From: Runella slithyformis DSM 19594
Lineage (GTDB): Bacteria; Bacteroidota; Bacteroidia; Cytophagales; Spirosomataceae
Reading direction: 5' to 3'
NCBI RefSeq assembly: GCF_000218895.1
Contig: NC_015703.1
Location: forward strand, 2,245,001-2,309,000
Length of the DNA: 64,000 nt
Each line of letters begins with the position of its first letter. Position 1 is the first letter of the stretch. The notes under the pieces are model-generated. The model made no database searches. It was not told the DNA's origin and saw nothing but the letters and a program-made list of their open reading frames with translations. Of this stretch, positions 1 through 9,490 are shown one piece after another. Position numbers and translations under genes: made by a program.

Positions 1-1701
1 AAAGCGATACTCACTTTTGGCGTCATCTTCGGCGTTGAGCAGCTGTAGGTCGCTCTCGGTCAGGTCGCTGCCCGCAACGAATTGGATGTTAAGGGTCTTG
101 GCCAGTTCTTCGTCGCCGGGAAAGGCCGTCACCATTTTCTGTACGGGGGTGGAGGTGCCCACGGTTTCGATTCCGTCGCCCCACTGAATGAACGTGGGCG
201 TTTCGTAGGCCAAGGCTACCTGTTTGACGTTGGGGTTTTGGCGAAATTCATTTTTCAGGGCTTTCAGATTTTGGTTGATGCGTTCGTCGGTCGGCAAGGC
301 TACAATGTGCTGTTTGTCGTATCCCAACTTCTTCTGTTGGATGAAATTCATCTGGTTGTTGACCACCAGCGTACTGATGATCAGGAACACCGAAATGATG
401 AATTGCAGCACGATCAGCGATTTACGCAGCAACAGCCCCGACGCCGTATTTTTAAACGCGCCTTTCAGGACCTTGATGGGCTGAAAGGACGTCAGGGCCA
501 GCGCCGGATAGCTGCCGGCCGCGAAACTGACCGTCAGCCACACAGCCGCCAGCGACACAACCCCGGCGGGCTGAAAGAGCACCTGTAACGAAAGTTGGCG
601 CTCCGAAAGCCGGTTGAAGAGCGGTAAAAAGGCCGCCGCCGCGATCAAACTCAATAGTAACGCCCCCAGCGTAAGCACCAGTGACTCGCTTAAAAATTGC
701 CAAAACAACTGTTTTCGGACCGCTCCCAGCACCTTGCGCATTCCCACTTCTTTGGCGCGCTCGGTGGCGCGGGCGGTGGTGAGGTTCATGTAATTGGCGG
801 CGGCGATAACCAGTATAAGGAGCGCGATGATCAGAAAAATATACACGTACGTAATGTCACCGGCCGCGCTCATGCCTCCCTCAGCATCGGAATACAGGTG
901 AACCTTGGTGAGCGGTTCGAGCAGATACGTAACAAAATTATTGCCGGTCATTTCGGTCTCGGCCGACTGCCGGCGCATATAGCCCGGGATTTTGGCCTGC
1001 AATGCTGCAATGGACGCCGAAGGCCGCAGCAACAGGTACGTGACGTAATTGGCGTTCCACCAGGTTTCGGTCTTGGCGGCCGACAGCGAGTGGAAAGAAG
1101 CCACAAAATCAAATTGGAGTTGTGAGTTGGAAGGGGCATCTTCGGCAATGCCCGTGATCAGGTAATCCACTTTGTCTTCCAACCGAATGGTTTTTCCCAC
1201 CGGGTCGGCGTCACCAAAGTATTTTTGAGCCGTTGAAGCAGTCAAAACCACCTGGTTGGGAGCGTTGAGCACGGTTTTGGCGTTTCCTTTTCGCAGTTTG
1301 AACGAGAAAACATCAAAAAAAGCAGAATCAGCCCAAATAAAACGGGGTTCGTTAAACAACAATTCACCCTGTTTGATCACCACGGTACTTTGGGAAAGTG
1401 CCGGGTCAGAGACCCGCACAAAGCCTTCCACCTCCGGAAAATCCCTCCGCAGGGCCGGACCCACCTTGGTGCCCGTCATGACGGTTTTTTGGGCGGTGCC
1501 TTCTATGCTGTAATGCATCACGGCCCGGGCAATGCGATCCCCTTTTTGGTGGAATCGGTCAAAACTCAGCTCGTGATGAATGTACAGCCCGATCAGCAGG
1601 CAGGCGGTCAGACCCGCCGCGAGTCCAAAAATGTTGATGAACGTAAACGCCTTATGTTTCCACAAGTTGCGTAACGTAGTTTTGAGGTAGTTGCGCAGCA
1701 T
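1..1701 (-). CDS. FtsX/MacB-type ABC transporter permease, 3' end outside window
   Basis: The frame is open from an ATG at 1701 to the window edge, giving the first 567 residues of a protein whose relatives here are about 790 long. It begins MLRNYLKTTLRNLWKHKAF, then a membrane helix, a periplasmic MacB_PCD-like domain, and a first FtsX core with the motif AKEVGMRKVLGA near residue 320. Further helices and the start of the second periplasmic domain follow. The C-terminal FtsX core is missing only because the window ends. There is no ATPase domain, so it needs a partner ATPase such as those at 28852 or 58569. A tandem dyad and a sigma54-like promoter lie upstream at 1826-1931. Substrate unknown. 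Confidence 0.93.
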   Translation of the reverse strand, partial: MLRNYLKTTLRNLWKHKAFTFINIFGLAAGLTACLLIGLYIHHELSFDRFHQKGDRIARAVMHYSIEGTAQKTVMTGTKVGPALRRDFPEVEGFVRVSDPALSQSTVVIKQGELLFNEPRFIWADSAFFDVFSFKLRKGNAKTVLNAPNQVVLTASTAQKYFGDADPVGKTIRLEDKVDYLITGIAEDAPSNSQLQFDFVASFHSLSAAKTETWWNANYVTYLLLRPSASIAALQAKIPGYMRRQSAETEMTGNNFVTYLLEPLTKVHLYSDAEGGMSAAGDITYVYIFLIIALLILVIAAANYMNLTTARATERAKEVGMRKVLGAVRKQLFWQFLSESLVLTLGALLLSLIAAAAFLPLFNRLSERQLSLQVLFQPAGVVSLAAVWLTVSFAAGSYPALALTSFQPIKVLKGAFKNTASGLLLRKSLIVLQFIISVFLIISTLVVNNQMNFIQQKKLGYDKQHIVALPTDERINQNLKALKNEFRQNPNVKQVALAYETPTFIQWGDGIETVGTSTPVQKMVTAFPGDEELAKTLNIQFVAGSDLTESDLQLLNAEDDAKSEYRF

Positions 1702-1825
1702 AGCCTAGTTAGATTTGGAACAGGGAAAACGGAATAATGGAGAACGGAAATGGATTGTCGTTCTCTCTTTTGAGATTTTCACGCTGATTTATTCGACAAT
1801 TCTGCCGGATACTAAGGTAATTTCT

Positions 1826-1841
1826 CCAAATGATGTACCGG
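1826..1841 (-). promoter_or_regulatory. sigma54-like -24/-12 promoter of the permease at 1-1701
   Basis: On the minus strand the sequence is CGGTAC-N5-TTGG, with the two GG pairs 12 nt apart as in TGGCAC-N5-TTGC promoters. The -12 pair is GG rather than GC, as in the two promoters at 31463-31639. The -24 element lies 55 bp from the tandem dyad at 1894. On sequence alone it is a weak match; the constant spacing supports it. Confidence 0.5.
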
Positions 1842-1893
1842 AACAGTAAGTGATTGATAGATAGAGGAGTGTGTTTTTTATTTACAAAAAAAA

Positions 1894-1931
1894 TGTCCGT
1901 AAACGGACAGGCTCGGGTTCGTTTGCGGACA
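1894..1931. promoter_or_regulatory. Tandem dyad UAS, copy 1
   Basis: A perfect TGTCCG-TAAA-CGGACA palindrome (1894-1909) is followed by a weaker GGTTCG-TTTG-CGGACA (1916-1931), centres 22 bp apart. The same architecture recurs at 15786, 25794, 31535 and 58422. The stronger palindrome is the one nearer the permease promoter. Proposed binding site of the NtrC-type regulator encoded at 31714. Confidence 0.75.
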
Positions 1932-2108
1932 GGTATACGGATTGAGAGGGTATGAAACTTGCTGCTTACCGAATCAGGCAGTTACTGAATCAAATAACAA
2001 ACCGTCTACAATGTATTTGAATGAAGAAAAAACACACTAAGAAAGGGTAATCAGACGTTTTAGAGTTAATGTAATGCGTTATGATTCACCAACTTCTATT
2101 TTACTTCC

Positions 2109-2927
2109 ATGAAAGCTACCGTTCTACTTTCTGTCTTTGTGTTGGCAATGGGATTGTCGGCCTGTGAAAAAATAGCTACTGAAGAACCGCCAATCCCTAC
2201 TGTCCCGGAACGGACGCTTGCCGAAAAAGCAAAAAAGTACGCGGACGAACATCCGGAGATTCAGTCTCCTTTAATCGTGAATGCCCTTCCTAAATCGGTA
2301 AATGTTGCACTGGGCAGTGTATTCATTGATACTTTTAGGTTTGGGTACAATGCACAGGAGCAATTGGTGCAAGTATCGACGGATAGAGGTCCGATACTTG
2401 ATATTACCCTTGATCCAACGGCTCGGAAAGCTAACGGCAGATTTGGTAAGCAGGAACTCAATTTTCAACTTAATCAGAATGGGTTGGCTGAAAGTGCCGT
2501 GGGGGCTTTTCCAAGTGGGAAAGAGGCCAATAATCAATATTTTTATAAAAATGGCTATTTGGTGGCCATAGTGGATAAACTTTACCTGACAACCTTAAAA
2601 TACAGCGGAAACGGAGATCTGTTGGAATGGAAGGGGATAACGCATCAGGGAGAAAGGGTCAATATCGCGTATGAATACACCGATTATCCCAATACCATTC
2701 GTCAGGAAGTAACTTATTGGACGGCTAGCCATTTATCTTTCAGAGGTGATTTTTTAGGGAAATACAGCAGTAAATTGCTGAAAAAGGCAGTAATCAGCGT
2801 GCCTTCATTGGGAGAGAATCCTTTTGTGCTTGATTTTGAATACACTTTTGACAGTAAAGGCCGTGTTTCCCGAATGCTGATCAAAAGAGATACATTGTCC
2901 GATGTTTTGTATGAATATCGTTATTAG
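2109..2927 (+). CDS. Hypothetical lipoprotein
   Basis: 272 residues. The N-terminus is a lipoprotein signal peptide ending in the lipobox LSAC with Cys19, so the protein should be lipid-anchored on the outer side of the inner membrane or in the outer membrane. The rest is beta-rich with recurring aromatic strands (residues about 70-270: FRFGYNAQEQLVQVS, LEWKGITHQGERV, YEYTFDSKGRVSRM-like stretches), which resembles the strand-repeat lipoproteins of Bacteroidota (DUF4595/YD-like). I cannot assign a family firmly. A terminator follows the stop. It shares the upstream region with the permease at 1-1701 but runs divergently; I see no convincing promoter of its own. Confidence 0.85.
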   Translation: MKATVLLSVFVLAMGLSACEKIATEEPPIPTVPERTLAEKAKKYADEHPEIQSPLIVNALPKSVNVALGSVFIDTFRFGYNAQEQLVQVSTDRGPILDITLDPTARKANGRFGKQELNFQLNQNGLAESAVGAFPSGKEANNQYFYKNGYLVAIVDKLYLTTLKYSGNGDLLEWKGITHQGERVNIAYEYTDYPNTIRQEVTYWTASHLSFRGDFLGKYSSKLLKKAVISVPSLGENPFVLDFEYTFDSKGRVSRMLIKRDTLSDVLYEYRY

Positions 2928-2952
2928 TCAATACCTCAGTCGAACGTGGTAT

Positions 2953-2982
2953 GCTCGCCGGTAAGTACCGGCGAGCTTTTTT
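2953..2982 (+). terminator. Rho-independent terminator after the lipoprotein
   Basis: GCTCGCCGG, loop TAAGTA, CCGGCGAGC, then six T. Perfect 9-bp GC-rich stem 26 nt after the stop codon. Confidence 0.9.
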
Positions 2983-3010
2983 ATGGATTCTCAATTAATA
3001 AAAGCTGCCG

Positions 3011-3041
3011 TTTGATATTTACCGCCCTGCCCCTACCTTTG
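3011..3041 (+). promoter_or_regulatory. Bacteroidota-type sigma-A promoter of the M3 peptidase
   Basis: TTTG at 3011-3014, a 19-nt spacer, then TACCTTTG at 3034-3041. This matches the Bacteroidota consensus TTTG-N19-TAnnTTTG at every fixed position. The expected start of transcription is near 3048, about 28 nt ahead of the ATG. Confidence 0.75.
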
Positions 3042-3075
3042 AATCATCGTTTTTCAACTTCCTTCACTCGTTGCT

Positions 3076-5193
3076 ATGAAACAGACTTTCCGTGTGCCGG
3101 TATTGGCCATTTACTTAACCGCTCTTGTGTCGATGGATGCAGCTTCTCAAAACCCCTTTTTCAGTACGTATACCACTCCTTTCGGGGTGCCGCCTTTTGA
3201 TCAGATCAAAAATGAGCATTTCGAGCCGGCCTTTATCGAAGGCATGAACCGACAGGCGGCAGAGATTGCGGCCATTACGGCCCAAAAAGAAGCGCCGACC
3301 TTTGCCAACACGATTTTGGCGTTGGAAAACAGCGGCGACCTGATGGACCGCGTCGGAACGGTGTTCTTTAATTTCAACAACGCCAATACCAACGACGGCC
3401 TCCAGAAAATAGCGCAAACCCTCTCGCCGAAATTGTCTAAACACCGCGACGACATTCAACTCAATGCGGAGCTTTTTAAGCGCGTAAAGGCGGTCTACGA
3501 CCAACGAAACAGCCTGAAACTGACGGGTGAGCAAAAAATGCTGCTCGAAAAGACCTACAAAAGCTTTGTGCGCAGCGGCGCGGCCCTCTCGGCCGAAAAA
3601 CAGGAGCGCATGCGTAAGATCAATGCCGAAATGTCGTTGCTGACGCTCAAGTTCGGTCAGAACCTGTTGGCCGAAAACAACAACTATACTTTGGTGATCG
3701 AGAAGGCCGAAGATCTCAGCGGCTTGCCGGCTTCGCTGATCGCGGCGGCGGCAGATGACGCCAAAAAGCGCAAAATGGAAGGAAAATGGGTATTCACGCT
3801 GCAAAATCCCAGCATTATGCCTTTCCTGCAATACGCCGATAACCGGGCGCTGCGCGAGAAGATATTCAAAGCCTACCTCGAACGCGGCAACCACAACGAC
3901 GCCTACGACAACAAAGCCCTTATGACCAACATCGTAGCCCTGCGCGCCGAAAAGGCCGCTTTGCTGGGCTACGAAAACCACGCCGCTTACGTGTTGGAAG
4001 AAAGCATGGCCCAAACCCCCGCCAAAGTAAGCGCCCTGCTCAACCAACTCTGGACCGCAACCGTGCCCGTAACCAAGCAGGAAGCAGCCGAATTGCAGAC
4101 AATGATGGACAAAGACGGCCGGAACGAAAAACTGGAAGGCTGGGATTGGCGCTATTACGCCGAAAAACTCCGTAAGCAGAAATACGACCTCAAGGAAGAA
4201 GAACTCCGTCCGTATTTTGCATTGGACAACGTGCGCCAGGGAATCTTTACGCTTTGTCAACGGCTCTACGGCCTGAAATTTGAACCCCGCGCCGATATTC
4301 CGGTCTACCACGAGGAAGTCATGGCGTATGAAGTAAAAGAGGCCAACGGGCAGCCTGTGGGCGTGATGTACATGGATTTTCATCCCCGGGCGAGCAAGCG
4401 CGGCGGCGCGTGGATGACGAGCTACCGCAAGCAGGAATTGCAGAACGGCAAGCGGATCGCCCCCGTGGTGTCGATCGTGTGTAACTTCTCCCGTCCTACG
4501 GGCGGTGCCCCCGCGCTGCTCAGCATGGATGAAGTGCATACCTTCTTTCATGAGTTCGGCCACGCTCTCCACGGGTTGCTTTCCAACGTAACCTACGGCA
4601 GCTTGTCGGGAACTTCCGTGCCGCGTGATTTTGTGGAGTTGCCTTCGCAGATCATGGAAAACTGGTCGACGGAGCCTGAAATGATGAAACTGTACGCGAA
4701 ACATTACCAAACGGGGGAGGTTATTCCGGAAGCACTCATTGAAAAAATGAAAAAAAGCAGTTTGTTCAATCAGGGCTTTGAAACGTCGGAATATTTGGCG
4801 GCGTCGCTTTTGGACATGAGCTATCATACCCTCAGGCCCGGCCAAACCCCTACCGACGTGCTGACGTTTGAGAAAGAAGCCATGGATAAGATCGGGCTGA
4901 TCTCGCAGATTCCGCCGCGTTATCGCACCACCTATTTCCAGCATATATTTTCGGGCGGTTATTCGGCCGGGTATTACAGTTATATCTGGTCGGCGGTGTT
5001 GGATGCCGATGCGTTTGAAGTTTTTAAGCAAAAAGGGCTTTTTGACCAAAAATCAGCCCAATCTTTCCGTAAAAACGTCCTGGAAAAGGGCGGAACCGAC
5101 GAACCTATGAAACTCTACCTCAATTTTCGCGGCGCCGAGCCGGACATCAAGCCCCTGCTGCGTCGCCGGGGATTGTTGAAAGAGGTGAATTAA
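3076..5193 (+). CDS. dcp: M3 family zinc metallopeptidase (peptidyl-dipeptidase Dcp type)
   Basis: 705 residues, normal for the Dcp/oligopeptidase A family. The first ~24 residues form an export signal ending near AASQ, so the enzyme is probably periplasmic. The zinc site HEFGH is at residues 492-496 inside the longer family block FHEFGHALHGLLS, and a downstream acidic block DFVELPSQIMENW supplies the third ligand region. The N-terminal two thirds is helical, as expected for the M3 clam-shell fold. The family removes dipeptides from the C-terminus of short peptides. It is a single gene with its own promoter (3011-3041) and terminator (5259-5297). The start was chosen because it yields the signal peptide. 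Confidence 0.95.
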   Translation: MKQTFRVPVLAIYLTALVSMDAASQNPFFSTYTTPFGVPPFDQIKNEHFEPAFIEGMNRQAAEIAAITAQKEAPTFANTILALENSGDLMDRVGTVFFNFNNANTNDGLQKIAQTLSPKLSKHRDDIQLNAELFKRVKAVYDQRNSLKLTGEQKMLLEKTYKSFVRSGAALSAEKQERMRKINAEMSLLTLKFGQNLLAENNNYTLVIEKAEDLSGLPASLIAAAADDAKKRKMEGKWVFTLQNPSIMPFLQYADNRALREKIFKAYLERGNHNDAYDNKALMTNIVALRAEKAALLGYENHAAYVLEESMAQTPAKVSALLNQLWTATVPVTKQEAAELQTMMDKDGRNEKLEGWDWRYYAEKLRKQKYDLKEEELRPYFALDNVRQGIFTLCQRLYGLKFEPRADIPVYHEEVMAYEVKEANGQPVGVMYMDFHPRASKRGGAWMTSYRKQELQNGKRIAPVVSIVCNFSRPTGGAPALLSMDEVHTFFHEFGHALHGLLSNVTYGSLSGTSVPRDFVELPSQIMENWSTEPEMMKLYAKHYQTGEVIPEALIEKMKKSSLFNQGFETSEYLAASLLDMSYHTLRPGQTPTDVLTFEKEAMDKIGLISQIPPRYRTTYFQHIFSGGYSAGYYSYIWSAVLDADAFEVFKQKGLFDQKSAQSFRKNVLEKGGTDEPMKLYLNFRGAEPDIKPLLRRRGLLKEVN

Positions 5194-5258
5194 GGGACGT
5201 CCGTGATGGGTTAGCGGTTATCCGTTTATGTGTGATCGTTATCCGTTCGGCAATTATG

Positions 5259-5297
5259 AAAAAGGAGATTTGAACGTAAGTTCGCATCTCCTTTTTT
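5259..5297 (+). terminator. Terminator after the M3 peptidase
   Basis: AAAAAGGAGAT and ATCTCCTTTTTT form an 11-bp stem with a 16-nt loop and a T tract. It may work in both directions. Confidence 0.85.
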
Positions 5298-5477
5298 TAT
5301 GGTTTTTTCCCATTGCGTTTCTTTCTGAGCAGTCCTGAATTTCGTTGAAGATACCCGGAATGCTTTGCTTTCCATCAGCCAATACCGCCGGTCTATCCCC
5401 CGGATTCCCGCCTTTATCCTATTTTGCTTCCTGCGTGATTCTTTCGGGCCCACCTTTGTGCTCTCAATCACACAACC

Positions 5478-8045
5478 ATGAAAAAAATTTATTTTCTTCT
5501 CGCCATTACACTTCTTGCCACCACCTTTCTGATGCCGGCACAGGCGCAGTTTCCAATGGGTGGAGTCGCTCCTGTAAAAGCTCTGCCGGGAACGGCGGGC
5601 GACCAAACGCCGAAAGGCAGTGCTAAAATTACGGGTTTTGTGGTGGATTCGTCCGTGACCAAAGCCGTTGAGTTTGCCAACATTGCGCTCTATAATAAAG
5701 CCACCGGAAAAGCCGTAGACGGGACCGTGGCCGATGAAAAAGGGAAATTTGTGCTGAATAAGATTGCGGAAGGAGAGTATCGTCTGCTCATTTCTTTTTT
5801 GGGTTTTAAAAACAAAACCATTGAAAACATTACGCTCACCAAAGGACAGGACCTGGACCTGGGGGTGATAAAACTCAGTGCCAATGTCCAGACCCTTAAT
5901 GAGGTAGTGGTGACGGGGCAGGCGGCACTCATCGAAGAAAAAGTGGACCGTTTGGTGTACAACGCCGACAAAGACATTGCCGCCAAGGGCGGAGATGCAA
6001 CCGACGTACTGCGCAAAGTGCCGTTGCTGACGGTTGATCTGGACGGAAACGTATCCCTGAGAGGCAGCCAGAACATTCGGGTGTTGATCAATAACAAGCC
6101 CAGTACCATCATTGCGAGCAGCGTATCCGATGCGTTGAAACAGATCCCCGCCGACCAGATCAAAACGGTAGAAGTCATCACGAGTCCGTCGGCAAAATAC
6201 GATGCGGAAGGCTCGGGCGGGATCATCAACATCATTACCAAGAAAAACAGCCTTCAGGGAATGAACCTCAACGTGGATTCGGGTGTCGGAAACCGAGGCT
6301 CTTCGCTTTCGCTCAACGGCAGTTACCGCAAAGGCAAAGCAGGGTTTACGCTGGGAGGATTTGGCCGTGCCAACTACAATACCATTACCAAAACCAGCCT
6401 CGAACAGACAAGCATTGCCAACGGCATCACCACACAGACCCGCCAAACGGGCGACGGAAACAGCAGGGGATTGTTTGGCCAATATAACCTGGGGTTTGAC
6501 TACGATCTGGCCAAAAATCAGAGCATTACGGCGGGGCTGCGTTATGGGGTGCGCAACTTCATCAGTCAGCAGGACCTCGTGACCCGTTTGTATACCAACG
6601 GCGTGGCAGGGGTAGCCTCGGGGCGTGACGTAGAAGCCAAAAACCTGTCGGGAACGATCGATATCAACGTAGACTATCTCCACACCTACAAAAAACCGCA
6701 ACAGGAGTGGAGCATGTCAACGCTCTACAGCCGCAACGGATTGACTAATGATTTTGACGCCAACCTCCTGAACGGTGACGGCGGGCTGAAAAGTCGCCAA
6801 AGAAACCTCAACTCCAATGTTAATCAGGAGTTTACGTTTCAAACGGATTATCAGACGCCCATTAAGAAGAATCAACTGCTGGAATTCGGAGGTAAGGGCA
6901 TCTTCCGCGAAGTGACCAGCAATTACCGCTATTTGATGGCGGGACCGACGGGCGAATTTACCAAAGAGATCAATCAGCCGTCGGGCGAGCTGATCTATCA
7001 TCAGAACATTGCCGCCGGGTATTCTTCCTATACATACACGACCAAAAAACGTTATACCCTCAAAGGGGGCCTGCGGTATGAGCATACGTTCATTGATGCA
7101 AGTACCCGCGAAGGCGGCCCCATCGGCATTGCCAACTACGGCGTATTGGTGCCCAGCGTGAATGCGTCCAAGACCATCAAAGGAACAACGCTGAAATTGG
7201 GCTACAACCGACGGATCCAGCGTCCGGGTTTGCAGCAGCTGAACCCCAACTTCAACGCCGCCAACCCGCAAAATATCACCATCGGTAATCCGAGCCTGCG
7301 TCCGGAGCTGACCAATAACTTTGAATTGGGCCTGAGCAAGACCATCAAAAAAGTGTTTGTCAACGCTACGTTCTTCGGTCGCGTGACCAACAACGCCATT
7401 TCGCAGGTACGGCGTCCTTCCGATACGTTGGCGGGAGCGATCATTACCACTTATGAGAACATCGGTCGTCAGCATGCCTATGGGACCAATATCTTTGCCA
7501 ACATCGCCGTGACGTCCAAGATCAACGTGGGGCTGTTCTCCAATGTCTTTTACACTACGCTGAGCGGGCAGGCCATCGGTGAGAACGGGGTTTCGCAAAA
7601 CCTGACCAACGACGGCTTTAACGTCAGCGGCGGATTGTTTTCGCAGGCACAGTTCAAAAACGGTTGGGGAGCGCAGGCTTTCGGCTTTTTGCAGGGCTCA
7701 CAGGTGCAGTTGCAGGGGGTTCAGGGAGGATTCGGGTTTTATACCGTAGGGATCAAAAAAGACTTTAAGAATAAAAAAGGAAGCATCGGCCTGGCCGGCG
7801 AAAATTTCCTGAGCAAACGCTTTAACATCCATACCGAGTTGAAATCCCCGCAATTCAATCAGGTCAATGATGTGTATCTCTACAACCGGGGCGTGCGCCT
7901 GACGTTTACCTACAAAATCGGAAAGATGACGATGGATGCGCCCAAAAAGAAAGCCCGTTCGGTCAATAATGATGATGTGAAGACAGAAGGCGGCGGTCAG
8001 GCCGCTCCGGGAGCGGCTCCGGGTGCCGGAACACCGCGTCAGTAA
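5478..8045 (+). CDS. TonB-dependent receptor / outer-membrane beta-barrel protein
   Basis: 855 residues with a clear signal peptide (residues 1-24, ending PAQAQ). A carboxypeptidase-regulatory-like beta sandwich (about 50-140) is followed by a plug domain (LNEVVVTGQ near 145, then RKVPLLTVDLDGNVSLRGS and SPSAKYDAEGSGGIINIITKK). The remaining ~600 residues are alternating beta-barrel strands of the OMP_b-brl_3 type. The tail after about 815 is Lys/Asp/Pro/Gly-rich and probably disordered. It is most likely a TonB-driven importer or surface barrel; no SusD partner is adjacent, so a polysaccharide role is not supported. Substrate unknown. Confidence 0.93.
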   Translation: MKKIYFLLAITLLATTFLMPAQAQFPMGGVAPVKALPGTAGDQTPKGSAKITGFVVDSSVTKAVEFANIALYNKATGKAVDGTVADEKGKFVLNKIAEGEYRLLISFLGFKNKTIENITLTKGQDLDLGVIKLSANVQTLNEVVVTGQAALIEEKVDRLVYNADKDIAAKGGDATDVLRKVPLLTVDLDGNVSLRGSQNIRVLINNKPSTIIASSVSDALKQIPADQIKTVEVITSPSAKYDAEGSGGIINIITKKNSLQGMNLNVDSGVGNRGSSLSLNGSYRKGKAGFTLGGFGRANYNTITKTSLEQTSIANGITTQTRQTGDGNSRGLFGQYNLGFDYDLAKNQSITAGLRYGVRNFISQQDLVTRLYTNGVAGVASGRDVEAKNLSGTIDINVDYLHTYKKPQQEWSMSTLYSRNGLTNDFDANLLNGDGGLKSRQRNLNSNVNQEFTFQTDYQTPIKKNQLLEFGGKGIFREVTSNYRYLMAGPTGEFTKEINQPSGELIYHQNIAAGYSSYTYTTKKRYTLKGGLRYEHTFIDASTREGGPIGIANYGVLVPSVNASKTIKGTTLKLGYNRRIQRPGLQQLNPNFNAANPQNITIGNPSLRPELTNNFELGLSKTIKKVFVNATFFGRVTNNAISQVRRPSDTLAGAIITTYENIGRQHAYGTNIFANIAVTSKINVGLFSNVFYTTLSGQAIGENGVSQNLTNDGFNVSGGLFSQAQFKNGWGAQAFGFLQGSQVQLQGVQGGFGFYTVGIKKDFKNKKGSIGLAGENFLSKRFNIHTELKSPQFNQVNDVYLYNRGVRLTFTYKIGKMTMDAPKKKARSVNNDDVKTEGGGQAAPGAAPGAGTPRQ

Positions 8046-8240
8046 AGCGACTGATGAGTTCTTGGGCTCGGGTTGTCAATGGTAAAGAATATTTTATAAA
8101 TTTAGTGCCAGGCAGGCTTTGAATTGCTTTCAGTTTAATAGTAAGTGGCTGATTATGAAAATATTATTTGAATAGATTCCTTTTCTATTCTCTTTTAAGG
8201 ATTAACACGTAACTAATTTTAAAATCAAAATTCTAACAAA

Positions 8241-8954
8241 ATGAAAACAAACAAACTTTTGGTAGCAACATTGGTCGCATTGGTCTCGATCGGATCGTAT
8301 GCCCAAACGGTAGACGAAATCGTGGACAAACATGTTGCGGCAATCGGCGGCATGGATAAATTAAAAGGTGTGAATAACCTCGTCATCGAACGTACACTTT
8401 CCGTGCAAAACATGGAGATCCCTTCTAAAACAACCGTGATAGTGGGGAAAGCTATGCGCAGTGAATCGTCTATCATGGGCAATTCCATGGTGCAGGTAGT
8501 AGACGGTACGACGGGCTGGATGATACGCCCGGCTATGATGGGCGGCACCGGTGACCCCGAAGATATGCCCGCCGAAATGGTGAAGCAACAGTTGGGGCAA
8601 TTGGATCCTTTCGGACCGTTGGTCAATTACAAAGAAAAAGGTAATAAGGTAGAACTGGTGGGGAAAGAAAAAGTGGAAAAAGACGATGCGTATCACCTTA
8701 AAGTAACTACTAAAGACGGACAGACGATGGATGAGTACATTGATGCCAAAACCTATATGTTGACCAAGCTGAAAACAACGATACAGGGGCAGGAAGGTGA
8801 AATAACTTTTTCTGATTATAAAGACTTCGAAGGGATCAAGATCGCCAATACCATGGACATGACCAGCCAGATGGGATCCATTACCATGATTACCAATAAA
8901 GTGACCGTCAATGCCAAAGTCGATGATTCTGTCTTTAAGAAACCGACCAAGTAA
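8241..8954 (+). CDS. LolA/LppX-like outer-membrane lipoprotein-sorting family protein
   Basis: 237 residues with a signal peptide ending SYAQ at about residue 22. The start of the mature protein, TVDEIVDKHVAAIGGMDKLKGVNNL, is typical of Bacteroidota periplasmic proteins with a LolA-like half-barrel, and the rest is consistent: VDGTTGWMIRP, then FSDYKDFEGIKIANTMDM. Such proteins bind lipid or lipoprotein in the periplasm, but this subfamily has no assigned client. It follows the TonB receptor by 195 nt and ends at a strong terminator. The intergenic gap suggests its own promoter. Confidence 0.85.
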   Translation: MKTNKLLVATLVALVSIGSYAQTVDEIVDKHVAAIGGMDKLKGVNNLVIERTLSVQNMEIPSKTTVIVGKAMRSESSIMGNSMVQVVDGTTGWMIRPAMMGGTGDPEDMPAEMVKQQLGQLDPFGPLVNYKEKGNKVELVGKEKVEKDDAYHLKVTTKDGQTMDEYIDAKTYMLTKLKTTIQGQEGEITFSDYKDFEGIKIANTMDMTSQMGSITMITNKVTVNAKVDDSVFKKPTK

Positions 8955-9000
8955 AAAGTGTAGGGTGTAAAGCCTATCTTTTCCTTATCATGCCCAAAAC

Positions 9001-9031
9001 AAAAAGCCGCTCCATTCGGAGCGGCTTTTTG
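9001..9031 (+). terminator. Strong terminator after the LolA-like gene
   Basis: AAAAAGCCGCTCC, ATTC, GGAGCGGCTTTTT. A- and T-flanked on both sides, so probably bidirectional. It also ends the convergent gene at 9104. Confidence 0.9.
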
Positions 9032-9103
9032 CATTCAATCGGTTATTCAAGGTTCATGGCCCGTCAATAAACGGATAAACTTCCTGCTGTAAACTGCCCA
9101 CTG

Positions 9104-9490
9104 TTACCCTCTGCGGTAAGGGCGTTCAAACTTCCGGGAATGTAAGTGAGCGGCCAACCGCTGATGCTGTACGGGCGTCAGCACCGACCATATCTCCTGT
9201 TGTTTTTCGTTTTCTAACCGCTGAATGTCGCGGCCGCTGAGGCGTCTTCCTTTCAGTAAACGGTCGTAGCGGTTCTCTATTCTCTTCAATTCATTTTCCT
9301 GCTTCCGTGTCAATTCGACGATGTTGTCCAGCCGATTGATGATCAGTTCTTCGCGGGCATTATCCCGTCGCGGATGGTCGTATGGAGGGGCCTGAGCAGG
9401 GCGTTGGCCGGGATCGTGGCCGCGTTGGGCATTGACGGTGACAGTGCTTAACAGCGCAAAAGCGGCGATGGCTAAAATGGACTTTTTCAT
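9104..9490 (-). CDS. Small secreted Spy/CpxP-like periplasmic protein
   Basis: 128 residues with signal peptide MKKSILAIAAFALLSTVTVNAQ. After a Pro/His/Arg-rich linker (23-45) comes a highly charged helical segment (ELIINRLDNIVELTRKQENELKR), then a second helix with VLTPVQHQRLAAHL. The LTP.Q pattern and helix pair resemble Spy/CpxP (LTXXQ) periplasmic chaperones and stress sensors, and the size fits. Assignment is by pattern only. The gene stands alone between two convergent/divergent neighbours. Confidence 0.75.
   Translation of the reverse strand: MKKSILAIAAFALLSTVTVNAQRGHDPGQRPAQAPPYDHPRRDNAREELIINRLDNIVELTRKQENELKRIENRYDRLLKGRRLSGRDIQRLENEKQQEIWSVLTPVQHQRLAAHLHSRKFERPYRRG

Noticed and set aside
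1942-1965. A GGTAT-N5-TTGC element pointing toward the lipoprotein at 2109
   Set aside because: The spacing is sigma54-like, but it is only about 20 bp from the dyad, unlike the 55-68 bp at every other copy, and the -24 block is poor.
3115-5049. A 644-codon open frame on the minus strand
   Set aside because: It lies entirely opposite the M3 peptidase gene, has low-complexity Val/Phe/His/Arg composition and no motif; it reflects codon bias of the real gene.
5226-6701. A 491-codon minus-strand frame
   Set aside because: Antisense to the TonB receptor gene; no domain signature.
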